Shown in pieces: positions 14,227 through 28,100 of a DNA stretch of 64,000 nt. A program made the position numbers and the translations under genes. The DNA comes from Monosporascus cannonballus (Eukaryota > Ascomycota > Sordariomycetes > Xylariales). Location: positions 372,001 through 436,000 of the forward strand of contig QJNS01000006.1 of the NCBI GenBank assembly GCA_004154925.1, in the 5' to 3' direction. How positions within the stretch are numbered: position 1 is the stretch's first letter; every line of letters begins with the position of its first letter. Below the pieces are notes generated by a model. The model had not been told where the DNA came from. It saw only the letters and a list, made by a program, of their open reading frames with translations, and ran no database searches.

Positions 14227-14599
14227 TGTTACAACTTAATAAGTTTCGGCCTTAAAAAACGGTTAAACAAAGATTATACGGATTACTATAAGTTACGTAA
14301 CGGTAATTATTACTAAGTCAATAATCAAAAATAATTTAAAAGGATTATAAGCGATTATAATTATTAATAGCGGTATAATAATAAATAATTAAGCTAAAAA
14401 GAAAAAAAATATATATGCTTATTATTTCCATAATTTTGATAACTTTAGCTTATAATATAACATCGTTACCCAAAGGACTCTTAGCATTACGAGATGTAAT
14501 ACGTTACTGTATTTATTGCTCAAATTCCTACGATATTCCTGCTAACATAAACCCGTCGACTTAAGGTTTAATAGTTGGTTAAACCGCTAAGCCGTCACA
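14227..14599 (+). repeat. Family 1 LTR, right copy
   Basis: Starts TGTTACAAC and ends GCCGTCACA; 373 bp. It is the only copy whose terminal CACA is unmutated, which fixes the LTR end. The GTATA target duplication follows at 14600-14604. Confidence 0.9.
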
Positions 14600-14604
14600 G
14601 TATA
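14600..14604. repeat. Target-site duplication GTATA (right)
   Basis: Matches the five bases at 2334-2338 on the far side of the three-LTR composite. Confidence 0.8.
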
Positions 14605-15540
14605 AAAATATCGTATTGCCTATAGCTCAATACAATGCATAATTTCGGATTAATCCGTATACCCCGTTTGCACTTAATTTACCAGCTAACGTTTTTAAGT
14701 ACTTTTTGTAATTTTTTCCCCTTACTTTGCCTTTTTTTGCGCGTTATTGTAATTTGTGCATTAATAATTCCTTTTACGTTTTCGGGTCCCAAAATCTTAT
14801 TTGTCCTAGGTGCAATATTTACGTTTAAATCCTTATAGATATCTTTATTCGGATTATATAACAATGCCGAATATTTGGAGATCGCGTATAAATATTCCTT
14901 GCCGCATTCTTATGCGCAATTTGCACATTTATTACCTGCATAATTCCATAAACAATAACATCCCTAAAATGGCCATATAATATATATTTCCTTACCAGGC
15001 GGCCCGGTTCATAAAGTTATAAACTTTTTTTCGTATTATTTATATAGTACCCGGTTTATATAACATTTTCGCTAAATTACGAAAGCCGCAATGAATCGAA
15101 AGTCCGTAATTAATTTAATCATTTAATAACCTATAAAGCTGGTATAAACCGTTATAATATAACTTTGATTTTGCCGGTTATTATTACGAAAAATATCCCG
15201 AATTATATTATTAATATTTAATATTGATATAAGTATTGTATATTTCTGTAATAAAAAGTCCTATTCGTAATATAAGCTTTTCGCAATATTATCGAAATTA
15301 TAAATTTTTAATAATCATAAGATTTTCTTAATTAATATATATTCGTATTAATACCAAAACGTAAAGTATTTACTTTTTTCCAATTTTTCGCTATATTAAT
15401 ATAACTTTATAATATATATTTAATATTTGGAATCGGTTATATATAATATGTACTTTCCGTAAAAAATGTTTTATATCTTGGGATAATCAAATATTATTTG
15501 GTTAATACGAAAATGCCTTGACCGGGATTACGTGATCGGT
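14605..15540 (-). repeat. Decayed repeat, host of the composite insertion
   Basis: Continuation of the sequence left of 2334 after the inserted composite. On the minus strand the first part holds a 61-codon open stretch (14679-14864) with a pattern such as LNVNIAPRTNKILGPENV, and upstream of it a Cys-containing segment (CANCA...CGKEYLYAI). This looks like the C-terminal part of a degraded protein, possibly transposon-encoded. I cannot assign a family. Confidence 0.35.
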
Positions 15541-15745
15541 TTCGCCTTATCGTAAGTTATTTTGGTACCGGTTCCGGCTGTTTTTGGGTTAGGAATCTTA
15601 TTACCCGTTTTTAAGGCTGTTTTTCGGAGGCAGATTATTTTTATTCTGATATCTATTTCGGCTGTTATTTGGTCCGAGATTTTGTTATCCGTTCTTAAGG
15701 TTATTTTTTGGGAGCCGGTTATTTTTCGAAAATACGTTATTTTTT
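15541..15745 (-). repeat. 84-bp tandem repeat, about 2.4 units
   Basis: Two aligned units and a partial third recur with a period of 84 bases: CCGGCTG ending at 15580 recurs as TTCGGCTG ending at 15664, and CGGAGGCAGATTATTTTTATT at 15625 recurs at 15709 as GGGAGCCGGTTATTTTTCG. Eighty-four is a multiple of three. On the minus strand the units translate to similar Asn/Lys-rich peptides (KNSLKNG, NSRNRYQN). It therefore looks like a protein-coding tandem repeat in the decayed ORF that continues towards 14605. Confidence 0.6.
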
Positions 15746-17530
15746 AAGTATATTATTAGAGAATTTAATTTCTTTAGCCGGGTAAATAAGGTTTTTTGAG
15801 TTTATTCGGGATATATTATCGGGAACCATAACGGAAATTACCTTTATTATATCGGCAAATAAATTTATTAACCTTTTGTAATATCGTAAAATATATAAAG
15901 TTATATATTAAATATGGATTTCGGATATTAAATAAAAGGAAAACTAATTAATAATTATTATATAGTAAATAACATAATTTTATATATTAAAATATAACAA
16001 ATATTTGAAATTATAAGGAATTATAATTAAGTAAATAATATAAACTCTATATTAAATAATTATAATAATTATATTTAATTTATATTTAATTGAAATAATT
16101 TCATAAATTATATTAACAAAGTTATAATAAAATAAAAATTTTATATAATTTATATATAGTTATTAGGTTTCTTCCTTATATGTTATTATTTTGTTATCAA
16201 ATAAATAACGTTAATTCTTTGATTTATACCTAATAATTTATATATACTTAATAAATTATATATTTATAACTATATAATCCTAAAATTTATAAATATTTTG
16301 ATTTTAATTATATATATTACGTTAAAATATTTTTATAATTTATTAATTTTCCGTAAGCTTTATTTATATATGATAAATCATTATATTTTTTAATAATATT
16401 AATAATATATTCGGCAATTATTTAATATACGAACGTTCTCTTATTTACCATATTTTAAATTTTCTATTTGTATTTTTAATCCTAATTCAGCCGAATTTAT
16501 ATTGGTAAATTTAGAATATTATGAATGTTTTTAATTTTAATTATTTATTTATATATACTGAATATTTTATAATTATTATAATGGTATTATTACCGTTTAA
16601 TAAAATATAATATAATAATCGTATTCGGAAAATATATAACGATTTAACAAAAAATTAAAACGTATATAAAAATTATAACAGCATTAAGTTAGCTTTCGAT
16701 ACGAATTATATTAATTACGGCATTATTTTCCATACCTTATTTTTTGTTATATATATTATTCTTTTAAACTTTATCCCAATTTACGAAATAAACCTTCTTT
16801 AAATTAAATAATTATTCGATAAAATCCAAATATTATAAAATTTCTATAAAATGAATTTTATACTATATATTAAAAATATAAGTTATTTACCGTCATATAA
16901 TTATTAACGTATATTTTACTTACGATAATCTCGGAACAATATTTAAATAGATATTCCGGGATTTCGACTATATATACGTAATTTATAAAAGTTAATAAAA
17001 ATTTATTTATATATTTTAATAAGTTTTAAATTTCTTTTTTACCAAATTTCGAAAAGATTATTAAATATTATATAATATTATTCGTTTTTTTCCTTATATT
17101 AAAATATAATAATAAAATTATTAATATAGATAATATGGATTATTAAATAATAAGTTTTTAAAACTGCAAAATAAACGTCCTTTATATTATAAATTTAACC
17201 GGCGTATATTTTTTAAAAAACTGTATAATTCGGGCCGTTACCCGTTGTCGGGAATTTATAATTTATAACCATTTGCATAATAAAATAATATTAAAAATAT
17301 AATAATTTTATAATCTCGATTAAGGAAAATATAAAACTGCGATATATTTTTTGGTATATATTATATAAATATTATTTTTATAATGTTAAACAAAAAAAAG
17401 TCTATAATTTTATGTAATTAGCTGCCGAATAAATAACCTTATATAAAATTAGATTTTTAAGTATCGCAATATATTCGGTATTTATATTAAGAATTTCGGG
17501 GGTTACCCGGAATATCCGACTATTATTATA
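15746..17530. repeat. RIP-degraded repeat, unidentified
   Basis: Very A+T-rich DNA with TAA/TAG in every frame. I see no LTR, inverted repeat, RNA gene or recognisable protein motif. Confidence 0.45.
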
Positions 17531-18058
17531 CCTATGTAAAATTTTGATATAAAGGAATTTTTAGAATTAACCGGGGAAAAAACAAGGGAATCCTTAAAAT
17601 CAGCTAGGGACCCAGTTACGCCGATAAAAAGAAAACGCGGTAAAAGGAAAAAAGCTAAATCCGGCCGTCAACTTTTACTAAAGGAACCAAAAAGCCCTAA
17701 TTTAAAAAAGAAATAATTACCAAAATTTCCAACAAAATAATAATAAAATATACGGACAGCTTGAAAAAATATCAATTAAAACCATAAGTCGATAAATATC
17801 AATCCTAATTACGGGAAAATAAAATTACAAAACGTATTTAATAAAAGTTTATTGCAAATTTAAAATTTTAAATATTTCGAATTAATCTTTAAAAAAAGCG
17901 AACGCTAAAATAATTATATTAATAACCAAAAAATGGCCTTCCTAATATTGGCGAAAAACTATTTACATTATTTATTTACCGACATAATCGATTCTTTACC
18001 CCAATTATTTGACCCGAACCAAAATACTTTAAAAATTAAAAAAATAAAAACATTTTAA
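17531..18058 (+). pseudogene. Decayed ORF with a basic Lys/Arg-rich segment, unidentified element
   Basis: One plus-strand frame can be followed for about 175 codons, broken mainly by TAA. It reads FDIKEFLELTG, then VTPIKRKRGKRKKAKSGRQL near 17615-17680, and later KMAFLILAKNYLHYLFTDII near 17930-17985. The basic block could be a nuclear-localisation or DNA-binding segment. The pattern is that of a RIP-killed transposon protein. I do not recognise the family and find no catalytic motif. Confidence 0.4.
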
Positions 18059-21000
18059 AAGTTAATACAACAAATTCGAAAATAATTGAAAATAAAATTT
18101 AAAAAACTTTAATTCGGCGTCGTAAATTAAAGCCTATAAATTAAAAAGAAAATTTGCTAATAACCATAATAAATTGCAATTCGAATCATATAATATACAA
18201 TTCCGTTACTTTTCTTAATTAAAAAAGTTTATTATATATTTATTATAACATAAAATTAATCCGGATTAAGATAAATTAGTATCCCGTATAAAATTTAACA
18301 AATTAAAAACTAATAAAAATAATGCATTTAATAAATAAATAATATATTAATATTTTTAATTAATATTATCTAATTATTTATAATTATTACGTTTTACGAT
18401 TATATTACCGCACCGAAACCGAATACATTTTTTGTTATCGGCCTTAATTAAGACCGGCAAAATTTCGTTTTCTATTTTTTAATTTGCCATTAATATTATT
18501 ATTCGATAAACACCGTTTATTTTTAATCCGTAATTTCTTAATTTAGATAAAAATTATTATTCCGATTTCCTTTTCCGATATATTTTTTGTAACGTTATAC
18601 TGCGGATTATTATATTTTGGTAATGCCGGCAATTCCGGTTACGATATAAAAATAAACAAATTATACGAATATAAGTGCGGTAACAAAAACGGGGCTAAAA
18701 AATTAAAAATATTTGGAAACGATAAATTTTACGCTAACGTTACAAATAAAAAAATAAAATAAGTTCTTAATTAAAATTATCTAATATATCGCAAATTACG
18801 TATATAAATATAGGCGTTATCATAACCGAAATTACAATTGCAAATTATAAAAACGTATAAATTATATGCCGGTTTAATATTTAAATTATTTGGATTATCG
18901 TTAAACTGTTAATTACCAACTTAAATCGAACGACTATATATAATATATTTTAATCAAAATAAACCGAAATTTAAAACGGCTTTATAACTTTTTTCGATAT
19001 TTGTCGAATTTATAACATAATAATAATCCGTAACTTATATAAAGCGGTTTACGGCATAAAAATATAACGCCGTTATTTCTAATTAAGCGAATTCCGCCGC
19101 TTGCAAAAAGTTATTTATATTTTTTATAAAATCGAAAATATAACTTTTTCGTATATTACATATAACGCAAAAAATAGGCGGTTTTTTTTAAAATATCTTA
19201 ATATTGCTATATATTGAAACAGGGGATTGTTTTAATTAATTTAATTATATTTTGAATTAAATATGGATTCTTAATTTCGTTTAACTAATTCGGGAATTTA
19301 TTAAATGAAAACCGTTTAAATTTAATAAAAATAAATATTTATTTTGCCTTTTTACCGTTAAACGGAAATAATTACGCCAAAAATAATTTATTCGCCTATG
19401 ATATATATCAGGAATTTATTATTTCCTTAATAGCCGCCTTTACCCAACCGGCTTTTAATTATTTTTATATAAATATTTTCGAATTTAAAAGTTTAAGTAT
19501 ATAAAGGAAATTAAACGTATATATATTATAACAATATTTAATCGGAATTAAATTATTATAATCCTTTTTTAACATAATAATTTCGCTTTTTTTTCAAATA
19601 TGCCAAAATCGCCTGACGTACATATTTGCCATTAAATAACGCGTATTATTAAAGCTTTATCTTTATCCAATACCGTAAATCAAAATTACTTTATTTCGGA
19701 AATTTATGGGTAATATTTTAATTAGCCGAAAATTAAAATTAAAATTCGATAATTATTTTATTTTAATCCAAATTATTCGCAATAAATTATATATCGTCCT
19801 TTTTAATATTTAAATCCATTACGTTATTTTTTACTGCGATTTTTATATTCTTATATGTAATACGGTTTTTAATTTGCCGGGCCTAAATCTCTTTTTTTAT
19901 TTTATTTTTTTTGAAATAAATCGTTCGGTATTATATTTATCGAACGCCTAATAAAATGCAAATAATATAGTTTATTTATAATTAATTATATTTAATCGCT
20001 TATAATTACGAATTATTCGATTAAATTATTATTATATATCTTTAATTAAAAAGCTTTACGGTATATTTTATTATATTATTTAATTAGTATCCGAAATATT
20101 TATACCTAATTCAAAAGTAATAATAAATATAACGATATAAATAAAATATTTCGATTTTTTTAAATTATTATATATATAAATCTGGTCCTTATAAGGTATT
20201 TCGGAATTTTAAAAATAACTTTTTATAATCTTTAACGAATATTTTCGGTTTATTATAATTTTAATCAAATTGTTACGGATAGTTATGGTTTTTACCTTAT
20301 TATTAATATAAATAATAATCTTAATAATAAAACGCAAATTATTAAGTTAAATTAAAGGGATATTATTTAATAACCCGGATATATTAATTATTAAGAAATT
20401 TAAATATCTTTATATCGAACGTTAACGTTTAAGTATAAGAAAAATAACGATAAATAGTTTTGGGATAATTAATATTAAAACGCCGGACCTCAGCCTTATA
20501 ACCATATTTAGTTAAACCGCCGATTTAACCAAAATCGTTATATTTCGCAATTTTCCTTTTTATAATATTATTAATAATAATTATATATACAAATTAATAT
20601 ATATAGGTAAAAAAAACGTAAATTGCAAATATTAACATATTTAGGTCGGAAAGTTTTTTATTTTGATAATAAATATATTTAGTTAATAATAACCAAGGTA
20701 TATTATTATTCGAAAACAAAATTTAATATAGCAATTTGGAATTAATTATTCGATATTTATTTAAAATCAAAAATAATATACTTATATCGTCCGGTAATTA
20801 TACGATTAAATATTTTTAAGTTAAGCTTTTTCGTATTTACAAATATTAAAATAAAAGCAAAATATAAACTTATTAATATAAAAATTAGTTATTTTTTTAA
20901 TTAGGTTAATTAATAATATAATTTAAATAATAATCTAATCTGTTATTAAAAAAAGGTTTAAATAATTAAGAATTTTCCGAAATTTATTTTAATAACGAAA

Positions 21001-21714
21001 AAAATATTAAGTTTTCCGAAAACCAAATTATATACCGTATCGATTTGTTTTTTCCGTAAAATACGGCTTTATCTGTTAAGTATGACGCCTAATATAAAGC
21101 GAATAAATCGAAGACGTAGGGTTTCCATAAGGTTATTAGCCGTATATATAACGTTAGCATATAAGTTAATTATGTTTATATCGGCAAAAAAACCGGTAAA
21201 GTCATTAAATAAGGATAAATGTTTTATTTTGAAAAATTAAATATTTAAAAATCCAGGGTTTTTACCTTAAACCTTTAAATATATTATCCGTATTTGGCGA
21301 ATTAAGAAAAAAATATATTTCGGAACTTATTACGGATAATTTTAAGCTTTATATATCATTATTTTAATTTATAAAGTTATGTTATTATCGTACTGGCCTA
21401 AAGGAAAAAAAAAGTTATGACATATATTAATTAGCATTTTGGGTTATATTTTTATTATAACAATTTTTATTTCGTATTAATTAATATTAATATTATATTA
21501 AAAATAAAGATCTTAATTTTACGTTAAATTATATAAGTTAAAATGTTAAAAGTTTCGTAGTTAATATATATTACCAAAATTAATAAAAATAATTTCTACA
21601 AATTTATATAAGAACGTACCAAACGGAACGAAAAAATTACAATTTGCTATCAGGCCTTATTTTGGAAGTTTTGTTATTTTTGTGGGTATTATTCTTAAAG
21701 GAGTTTAGTTAATA
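18059..21714. repeat. RIP-degraded repeat, unidentified
   Basis: About 3.6 kb of decayed, A+T-rich sequence. Some frames on either strand look like ancient coding sequence; on the minus strand near 19410-19440, for example, a WVKAAIKEI-like segment can be read. No reverse transcriptase, integrase or transposase motif is certain. It does not align by eye with either chromovirus family described here. Confidence 0.4.
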
Positions 21715-21815
21715 TATTGGACCCCTGACAGATATTTCTTGATCAAAAGCTATAGCTGTGGCTACGACTGCTGCGCCGCAGACGCAGCCATAACCTCCAA
21801 AATGGGGTCCTGATC
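21715..21815. repeat. GC-rich hairpin at the truncated 5' edge of the family 2 element
   Basis: About 100 bases without RIP signature between mutated sequences. Outer arms GGACCCC/GGGGTCC flank an inner inverted repeat, GGCTACGACTGCTGCG against CCGCAGACGCAGCC. Both outer arms are followed by TGA. It stands where the start of the family 2 LTR should be. It may be a small MITE-like insertion or a different LTR subtype. Confidence 0.5.
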
Positions 21816-22170
21816 ACGATGAGGCAAGGAGTAGAAAGTTTGGCCCTCTCCTATAATCTAGGTAATTTAGGTGATCTGGACTAGATTATATAAATTACGT
21901 AGATCCCCGACAAATTTACTTTAAGGAATTGGGATATGTAATAAATCTGTTTTTTATATAAATAATATTTATTTAATTTTGTTCCTTAATTATTAATTTA
22001 AGTTTTTACTTTAAAGGTAATTGTACCGTTTTTTAATTAAAGGAAAAGTATTTAAATCTTTTTAACGAACAAATTATTAAATTACTTTTCGTTTTATTAT
22101 TACCTGTAAATTAAAACCTTTTTCAGATATTACTTATATTTCTAGGTAATTGTATACTAAATTTGTTATA
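21816..22170 (+). repeat. Family 2 5' LTR, 5'-truncated
   Basis: Aligns with the 3' LTR at 28646-29064 from GGAGTAGAAAGTTTGGCCC onward, including TATATAAATAATATTTATTTAATTTT-type sequence and the final TTTGTTATA (originally GTTACA). The first 70 or so bases of the LTR are missing and are replaced by the GC-rich hairpin. Confidence 0.75.
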
Positions 22171-25100
22171 ATTTGATAATCTCTTAATTATTAACCGACG
22201 AATGATTTAAGGCGTAATTGGAATATAAATTTTCCTAAACTTAATATAAACGATAATATAAAACGACGTTTAAAAAATAAATAATATATCCGATTTCCGT
22301 TATTAACTAGTAAAATGTTATTAATAAAATTAAACGATTTATTATTTATTGAAAAAGTTTCTTAATTAATTAATAACATGGTTTTCTTTATTATTCGATT
22401 TTAAGGAGGTTTTTTTTCCCTTTTAACTCCAATAACAACTTATTCCGGCTTTTAAAAACAGTATTAGGATTTAGAGAAAGGAAACGGAAAAGAAAAAGGT
22501 TAAGGAGAAAATCGAAAAGGAATATAAGGCTCAGATTTAAAAAGGTAAAGAAAAAAAACTTAGTATAGAGGAAAAACTCGACCTTTTGGCCTAGGAAATT
22601 AAAAGCCTAAAAAAGGAAAATCTTCGATTTATTAAAGGAAAAAAACCGGCTTTTTTCGATTTAACTCCGCCAAAGGACGGAATTAAAAGGCTGGTTATTA
22701 ACCACTTTTACTAAATATAAGATAAACGCAAGAAAAAGGTTCGGCTTTACTATCGTTCGGCATAGAACAAATGTAAGAAAAAGCTTCGACTTTGCTTTTA
22801 TTTGACGCAAACTAAATACGGAAAAAAATTGTTTTACCTTTTAGTTACAATAGAATGACAGACGTTAAGGGTTATAAATTAATTCCTTTTTAGCTTTACA
22901 ACGGGTTTACGGATCTAAAAAAAAATTCCTGGTTTAGACAAGATTTTACCTTAAATTTTATAAAAGTTTCTTAACGGAAAATTATTAAAAAGTATTAGTT
23001 ATTTTTCAGCTATTTATCGGAAAAGTTTTTTTATAGTTCGAACTTATTATGAAAAATTATTTACAAAATTATTTCAAAAAAGCTTTCGGATATAATTAAT
23101 TATATTTCCAATAAGTATAAATATTTTAAAGAAAAAATGCCAACTTTATCTCGAAATCTAAATAAGAAATAATATGTAATTAAATAACTTTATTTTTTTT
23201 ATTAAATTAAGTTAATATCCGAATATACGATTAAGTGTAATTAATTAACAGTTATTTTAAATTTACCAGAAAACGCGTTATTTTATTCTTATTATAACGG
23301 CCTAAAGTTTTAAATTAAGGACGAATTGTAAATGGAACTTAAAGTTGGATCTATTGCAAAATATATAAATAAAATTATTTTTACCAATTAACGTACTTTT
23401 AATCGGTACCTCGAGAAAAAAGGGACCGGCAAACGAGGTAACGATAAAAGCTCCAGTAACCGAGCTAAAAAAAAAATAAGAGCAAGCTTTAAAAGGAAGC
23501 GAATTCTGCTTCGAAAAAGCTTAAAAAAATAAGTTCAAAGTAAAGTGGTTTAATTGTAGTAAAAAGGGGTATTTTAAAAGTGAATGTTATTTCCCCGCTA
23601 AAAGAAATTCCAAGAAAGGAAGGATTTTTTAATCCTAAAAGAAAGCCAGAGTGGCTGAATAAGAGATAGACAGTAAGGCAGAAAAGGAAAAGAAAAAAAA
23701 TTAACATAATTTCCTTCTAGCCGGAATTTATTTTCGCCATAATTATTCAGATTTAAAACGACATCCTAAAGTACGAGAATTATCTTATCTGCTAGGATTT
23801 TAGGATTAGAGCTTGTAAGTATTATCTAGGATAAACGGCCTTTAAAATAGCTATAAGGCTAGGATGCCGATACCATCTTAACTTATCTCATTATAAGATG
23901 CATAATAAGGACGATTAGTTTCGATCCGACGTTAATAATTATAAATAATTATTCCCAAAGCTTTATAAACTCCCCGGATATTCGATATATACCGAGAAAC
24001 CAAAATCGAATCCCTACGACTTGCTGCATTTTACCGCTTGTTACCTTGACGATTCTCTCGTTTATCTTAAAGCCAAAAAAAGACAATAACTTTTAGCCTA
24101 GATAGGCCGAAAAAAATACCTACCAAACTGAACAACGAATACAGATGCACAAAAACCCCCCGATAGCCAAAATATCCTAGATCTTGTTACTTACATCCCA
24201 ACTCAAAACGGAATCAAAGGGTTATAACGAAAGGATACTTTTGTTACTTTCCGATGCTTTGCATCTAATACGAACTCCTAAATATGGGAACACCTCCTTC
24301 GAAAGTCCATTTTTCCGACCTTATAACTTAGAAAATACAGGACCAAGCGTTATGCCAAAGGAAAACCATTACTTTCGAATATTAATTAGGCAAAACAAAT
24401 TGGTATAAATATATAAATAACTACTGTACCAAATATGTAATTAAAAGGATTCGAAAATGAAAACGACTTTTCGTAAATAAATTACGCTAATCAAAAAAAA
24501 TAAAAACGTTCGAAAATAAGGCATCGAAAAGCTTTAATATATAAGACCATATATAAAATAATTAAAGTAATACGTAATTAAATGAAAGTTTCTCTTTAGT
24601 ATAGAAACAAAATACTTAAAACAATAATCGATTTAAAAATAAAAAGAAATTTTATCGTTTTTTCGATAACAGAAAAATATCAAATTCTCTAGAGATACAA
24701 ATTATAATTCTATAAGTTACGTACGATAAACGGGAACTTATCTACCTACAAAAATAAACAAGTTTTACGAAAAACTAAAAAGTTTACCGTACGAATTTAA
24801 AAATAATCAAAAACGTATTTCGCTAGATATCGTTAACATTTCCGGATACGACATCATTTTAAAAATACCTTAGCTTTATCCCAGTAACTTGCGGATTAAC
24901 TAAAAAAAACATTTTCTTAGGAAAATAGAACAGAAATATCAAAAAAATAAGAGAAACATTTGCTATATCATTAAAAAATACGGATTCCTAACCGAGCTTT
25001 CACAATGGTCTCGAAATATCGAAAACTTAAGTAATTATTTAAAAATAAAAAAATTATAAGTTATCTTCTTACGGTTAATAAAACCACAGAATATCTATTA

Positions 25101-28100
25101 AAAATATTACCTTAAGTTTTATAAATTCTATTACATAAATCTAAAAAGAATCTAAAGTCTTATAAAAAAGTATATAACTTAATTTAAAGAAAAAATATGT
25201 TTAATTTTCCAATTCCTTTATTGGATATTCCGTTTTCATAATTCTAAAAATAAAAAATAACAAACAAATAATCGATAAAAACGAAAATCTTATTTATCAA
25301 AAAATGATAGATTACAAATAATTAAATAATATTACGATCAAAAATAAATATCGTTTGATTTTTATAAATACCTTGAAGAAAAATACCAGCAACGCTAAAT
25401 AATTTACAGTATTTAACTTCCGCGATAGCTATTACCGTATTAAAATGGCTAAAGGAAAAAAATAAAAAACTGCATTTAAAACAGTATATTGATTTTATAA
25501 ATACAAAGTAATACCTATAGGACTTATTAATGCTCCAGCCAGCTTCCAAAACTTAATCATAATTACCTTCCGGAAATTTCTGGACAAGTTTATATTCGTC
25601 TACTTCGATAATATGTTTATTTATTTAAAAACTTTTAAAAAGCATAAAAAGCATATAGCTTAAATGCTTAAACTTTGGACGAAATAAATATTAGAGTTAA
25701 CTCAGCCAAAAACGTATAACATATACAGAAACTAGATTTTCTAAGATTTATTTGTACCTCCGGCTAAATTTAAATTTAATGTTTTAAATTGGAAACAATC
25801 AAGAACTGGCCTATTTTTAATAAAGCAACCGTTATAAATATCCGCCAAATCTTAAAGTTTACGAGTTATATACGCAACCTAATTAAAGGATATAGAAACA
25901 TAGTTAAGCCATTAACAAAACTTATCACTAGGAAATACGTTAAAAAACAATTCGATCTTTTTTAAAAAAAAGCATTGCGAAAATTAAAAAAAATAATTAC
26001 CAACGGACTTATCATAAAAATACTTAACCTAAACAAAAAAAACGATTAAAAACCGATATTTCAAAATACGCCCTAGGTATAATTCTAAAGCAACAAAAAA
26101 TAACGGTAAATAATACTTAATAACGTATTATTTAAAAGTATTTCGAAACGCGGACCTCAAATACCAGATTTACGACAAAAAATTATTAGCAATTATTAAC
26201 GTTTTTAAAAAAAATGGGAACCTTTCCCTAACGGAACGAAAAAACATTTTAATATCTACTTTAACTATAAAAACCTTATTCCATTCATGAAAACTTAGAA
26301 ATTAAATAAACGACATAAAAGAATAAATAATTTTTTTATCCAAATTAAATTTTAAAATATACCATATCAAAAAAAAAGAAATTCCAGGCGGATATTTTCA
26401 ATCGCAAGAGAAATTCGATTCCAAAATCCTTAAAAAAATATGCAAATACTATAATACAATAAGAACGGTACGGAATAACTGTATAAAATGTTAAAAAAAC
26501 TAATTTCAAAACTTTTAATATAATTCCGAAATTCTTATAACCTAAAGAAATAAAAAAAAGTTTAATAACTTAAGAAACAACCAAAAAATCAATTATTATA
26601 CCACGGCAAAATTTATATTCCAAAAAATCAATAAAAGCAATTTGTAAAATAGTTTCACGAAAACCCGTTATACGGATACCAAAAAATCTTCAAAATTAAT
26701 AAACGGTTATAAAAAAAGTACGATTTTCTCGAATTACACCGTATAATCAAAATAATTATCAAAAACTGCAATATTTGCAATAAGGCAAAGGCAGTACGAT
26801 ATAAGCCTTACGGATTATTACAGCCCATTAATATTCCTGATAAAATATGAAATACCATAACTTAAAACTTTATTATTAATCTTCCTTTCTATAAAAACCT
26901 AATTTTTAAAATCGAATACAACGGAATATAAGGAATAATTAACAAACTTATCAAATATAAATATTTTCTACTTTTCAAAAAAACCGTACCGGCAAAATAA
27001 TTAGCTTATATTTTTATCTGGTATTATTTAAACAAATACCGAATAGTAAAAAAAAATATTTTTAATCGAAACAAATGCTTTACGTCCAAATTTAACATTA
27101 ATTTTTTCAAACAAATTAACGCTAAACTTAAGTTTTCGACAGCTTATTATCTCCAAACGGACGGTTAAACGGAAAAACTAAACCAAACCCTGGAATAATA
27201 TTTGCGAAGTTATATTAACTGCTAACAAAATAACTAGGTAAAATTATTACCATTAGCATAAATAACTTACAACACGTTTATTAACGAAAACATAGGCGTA
27301 TTTCTACATACAGTTATAAATAGATACAAAGCAATAATCTAATAATCTAAGTAGGCAATATACAAAGTATCTGCAATTACCACCATAACTCCTCGAACAA
27401 AAACGATAATTACAAAAATTAGGACTATATAAACTTAACTACAAACTGAATTATAATTTCTTTAGCAAAAAAATGGCCTAATATTACTATAAAAAAGAAT
27501 TAAGGAACCAATTTTAACGAAAGAAAATAAGGTTTACCTATTACAGCAAAAACAAAACGTAATTTTAAATATCTCACATATTAAAACGAAAAAACCCAAC
27601 AATATATTCAATCTCAAAAAGCTTGGCCCGTTTAAAATTAATAAAATCGTTTCCAAAACCATTTACAGGTTGTTACTACCTAAAACAATAAAAATACATC
27701 CTTTTTTCTACGTCTCCTTATTAAAACCAGCTCCAAAAAACATTCCGCTAAAAAAAGATTTAAAATTCGAAAAGGGTACCGACGAATACAAAATCGAAAA
27801 ATACTAAATTCCAGAATAATTAGAAATAAAGTTAAATATTTAGTTAAATGGATAAATTACCCACCAAAAAGATAATATATGAGAACCATTCAAATACCTG
27901 GCAAATACAACGGACCTGGTTAATAAATTCCATCGCCAAAATCCTGACCGACCGTTTCTAACGCGGCCAAGGTCGCAAGCAACAACGGTCCCCCGCTTAA
28001 ATCCAAACTTACGGCGTTCCAGTCGAAGGAAGTAAACGCCTTTATAATGACGTCTATCTCGGAAATAAGCTGTACTTATTTCGCTTCTATACGTCGCTGT

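Larger units (their letters stand above)
2339..14599 (+). mobile_element. Composite Ty3/gypsy chromovirus, three LTRs (family 1)
   Basis: Three 373-bp LTRs in the same orientation (2339-2711, 8092-8464, 14227-14599) alternate with two internal regions. The whole 12.26-kb block is flanked by a single GTATA duplication, and no duplication flanks the middle LTR. The second internal region is complete from gag to chromodomain. The first stops in the RNase H region, directly against the middle LTR. All copies carry heavy C-to-T and G-to-A change, so the element is dead. The structure suggests a tandem multimer inserted as one unit, or one formed in place by recombination, rather than two independent insertions. 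Confidence 0.85.
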
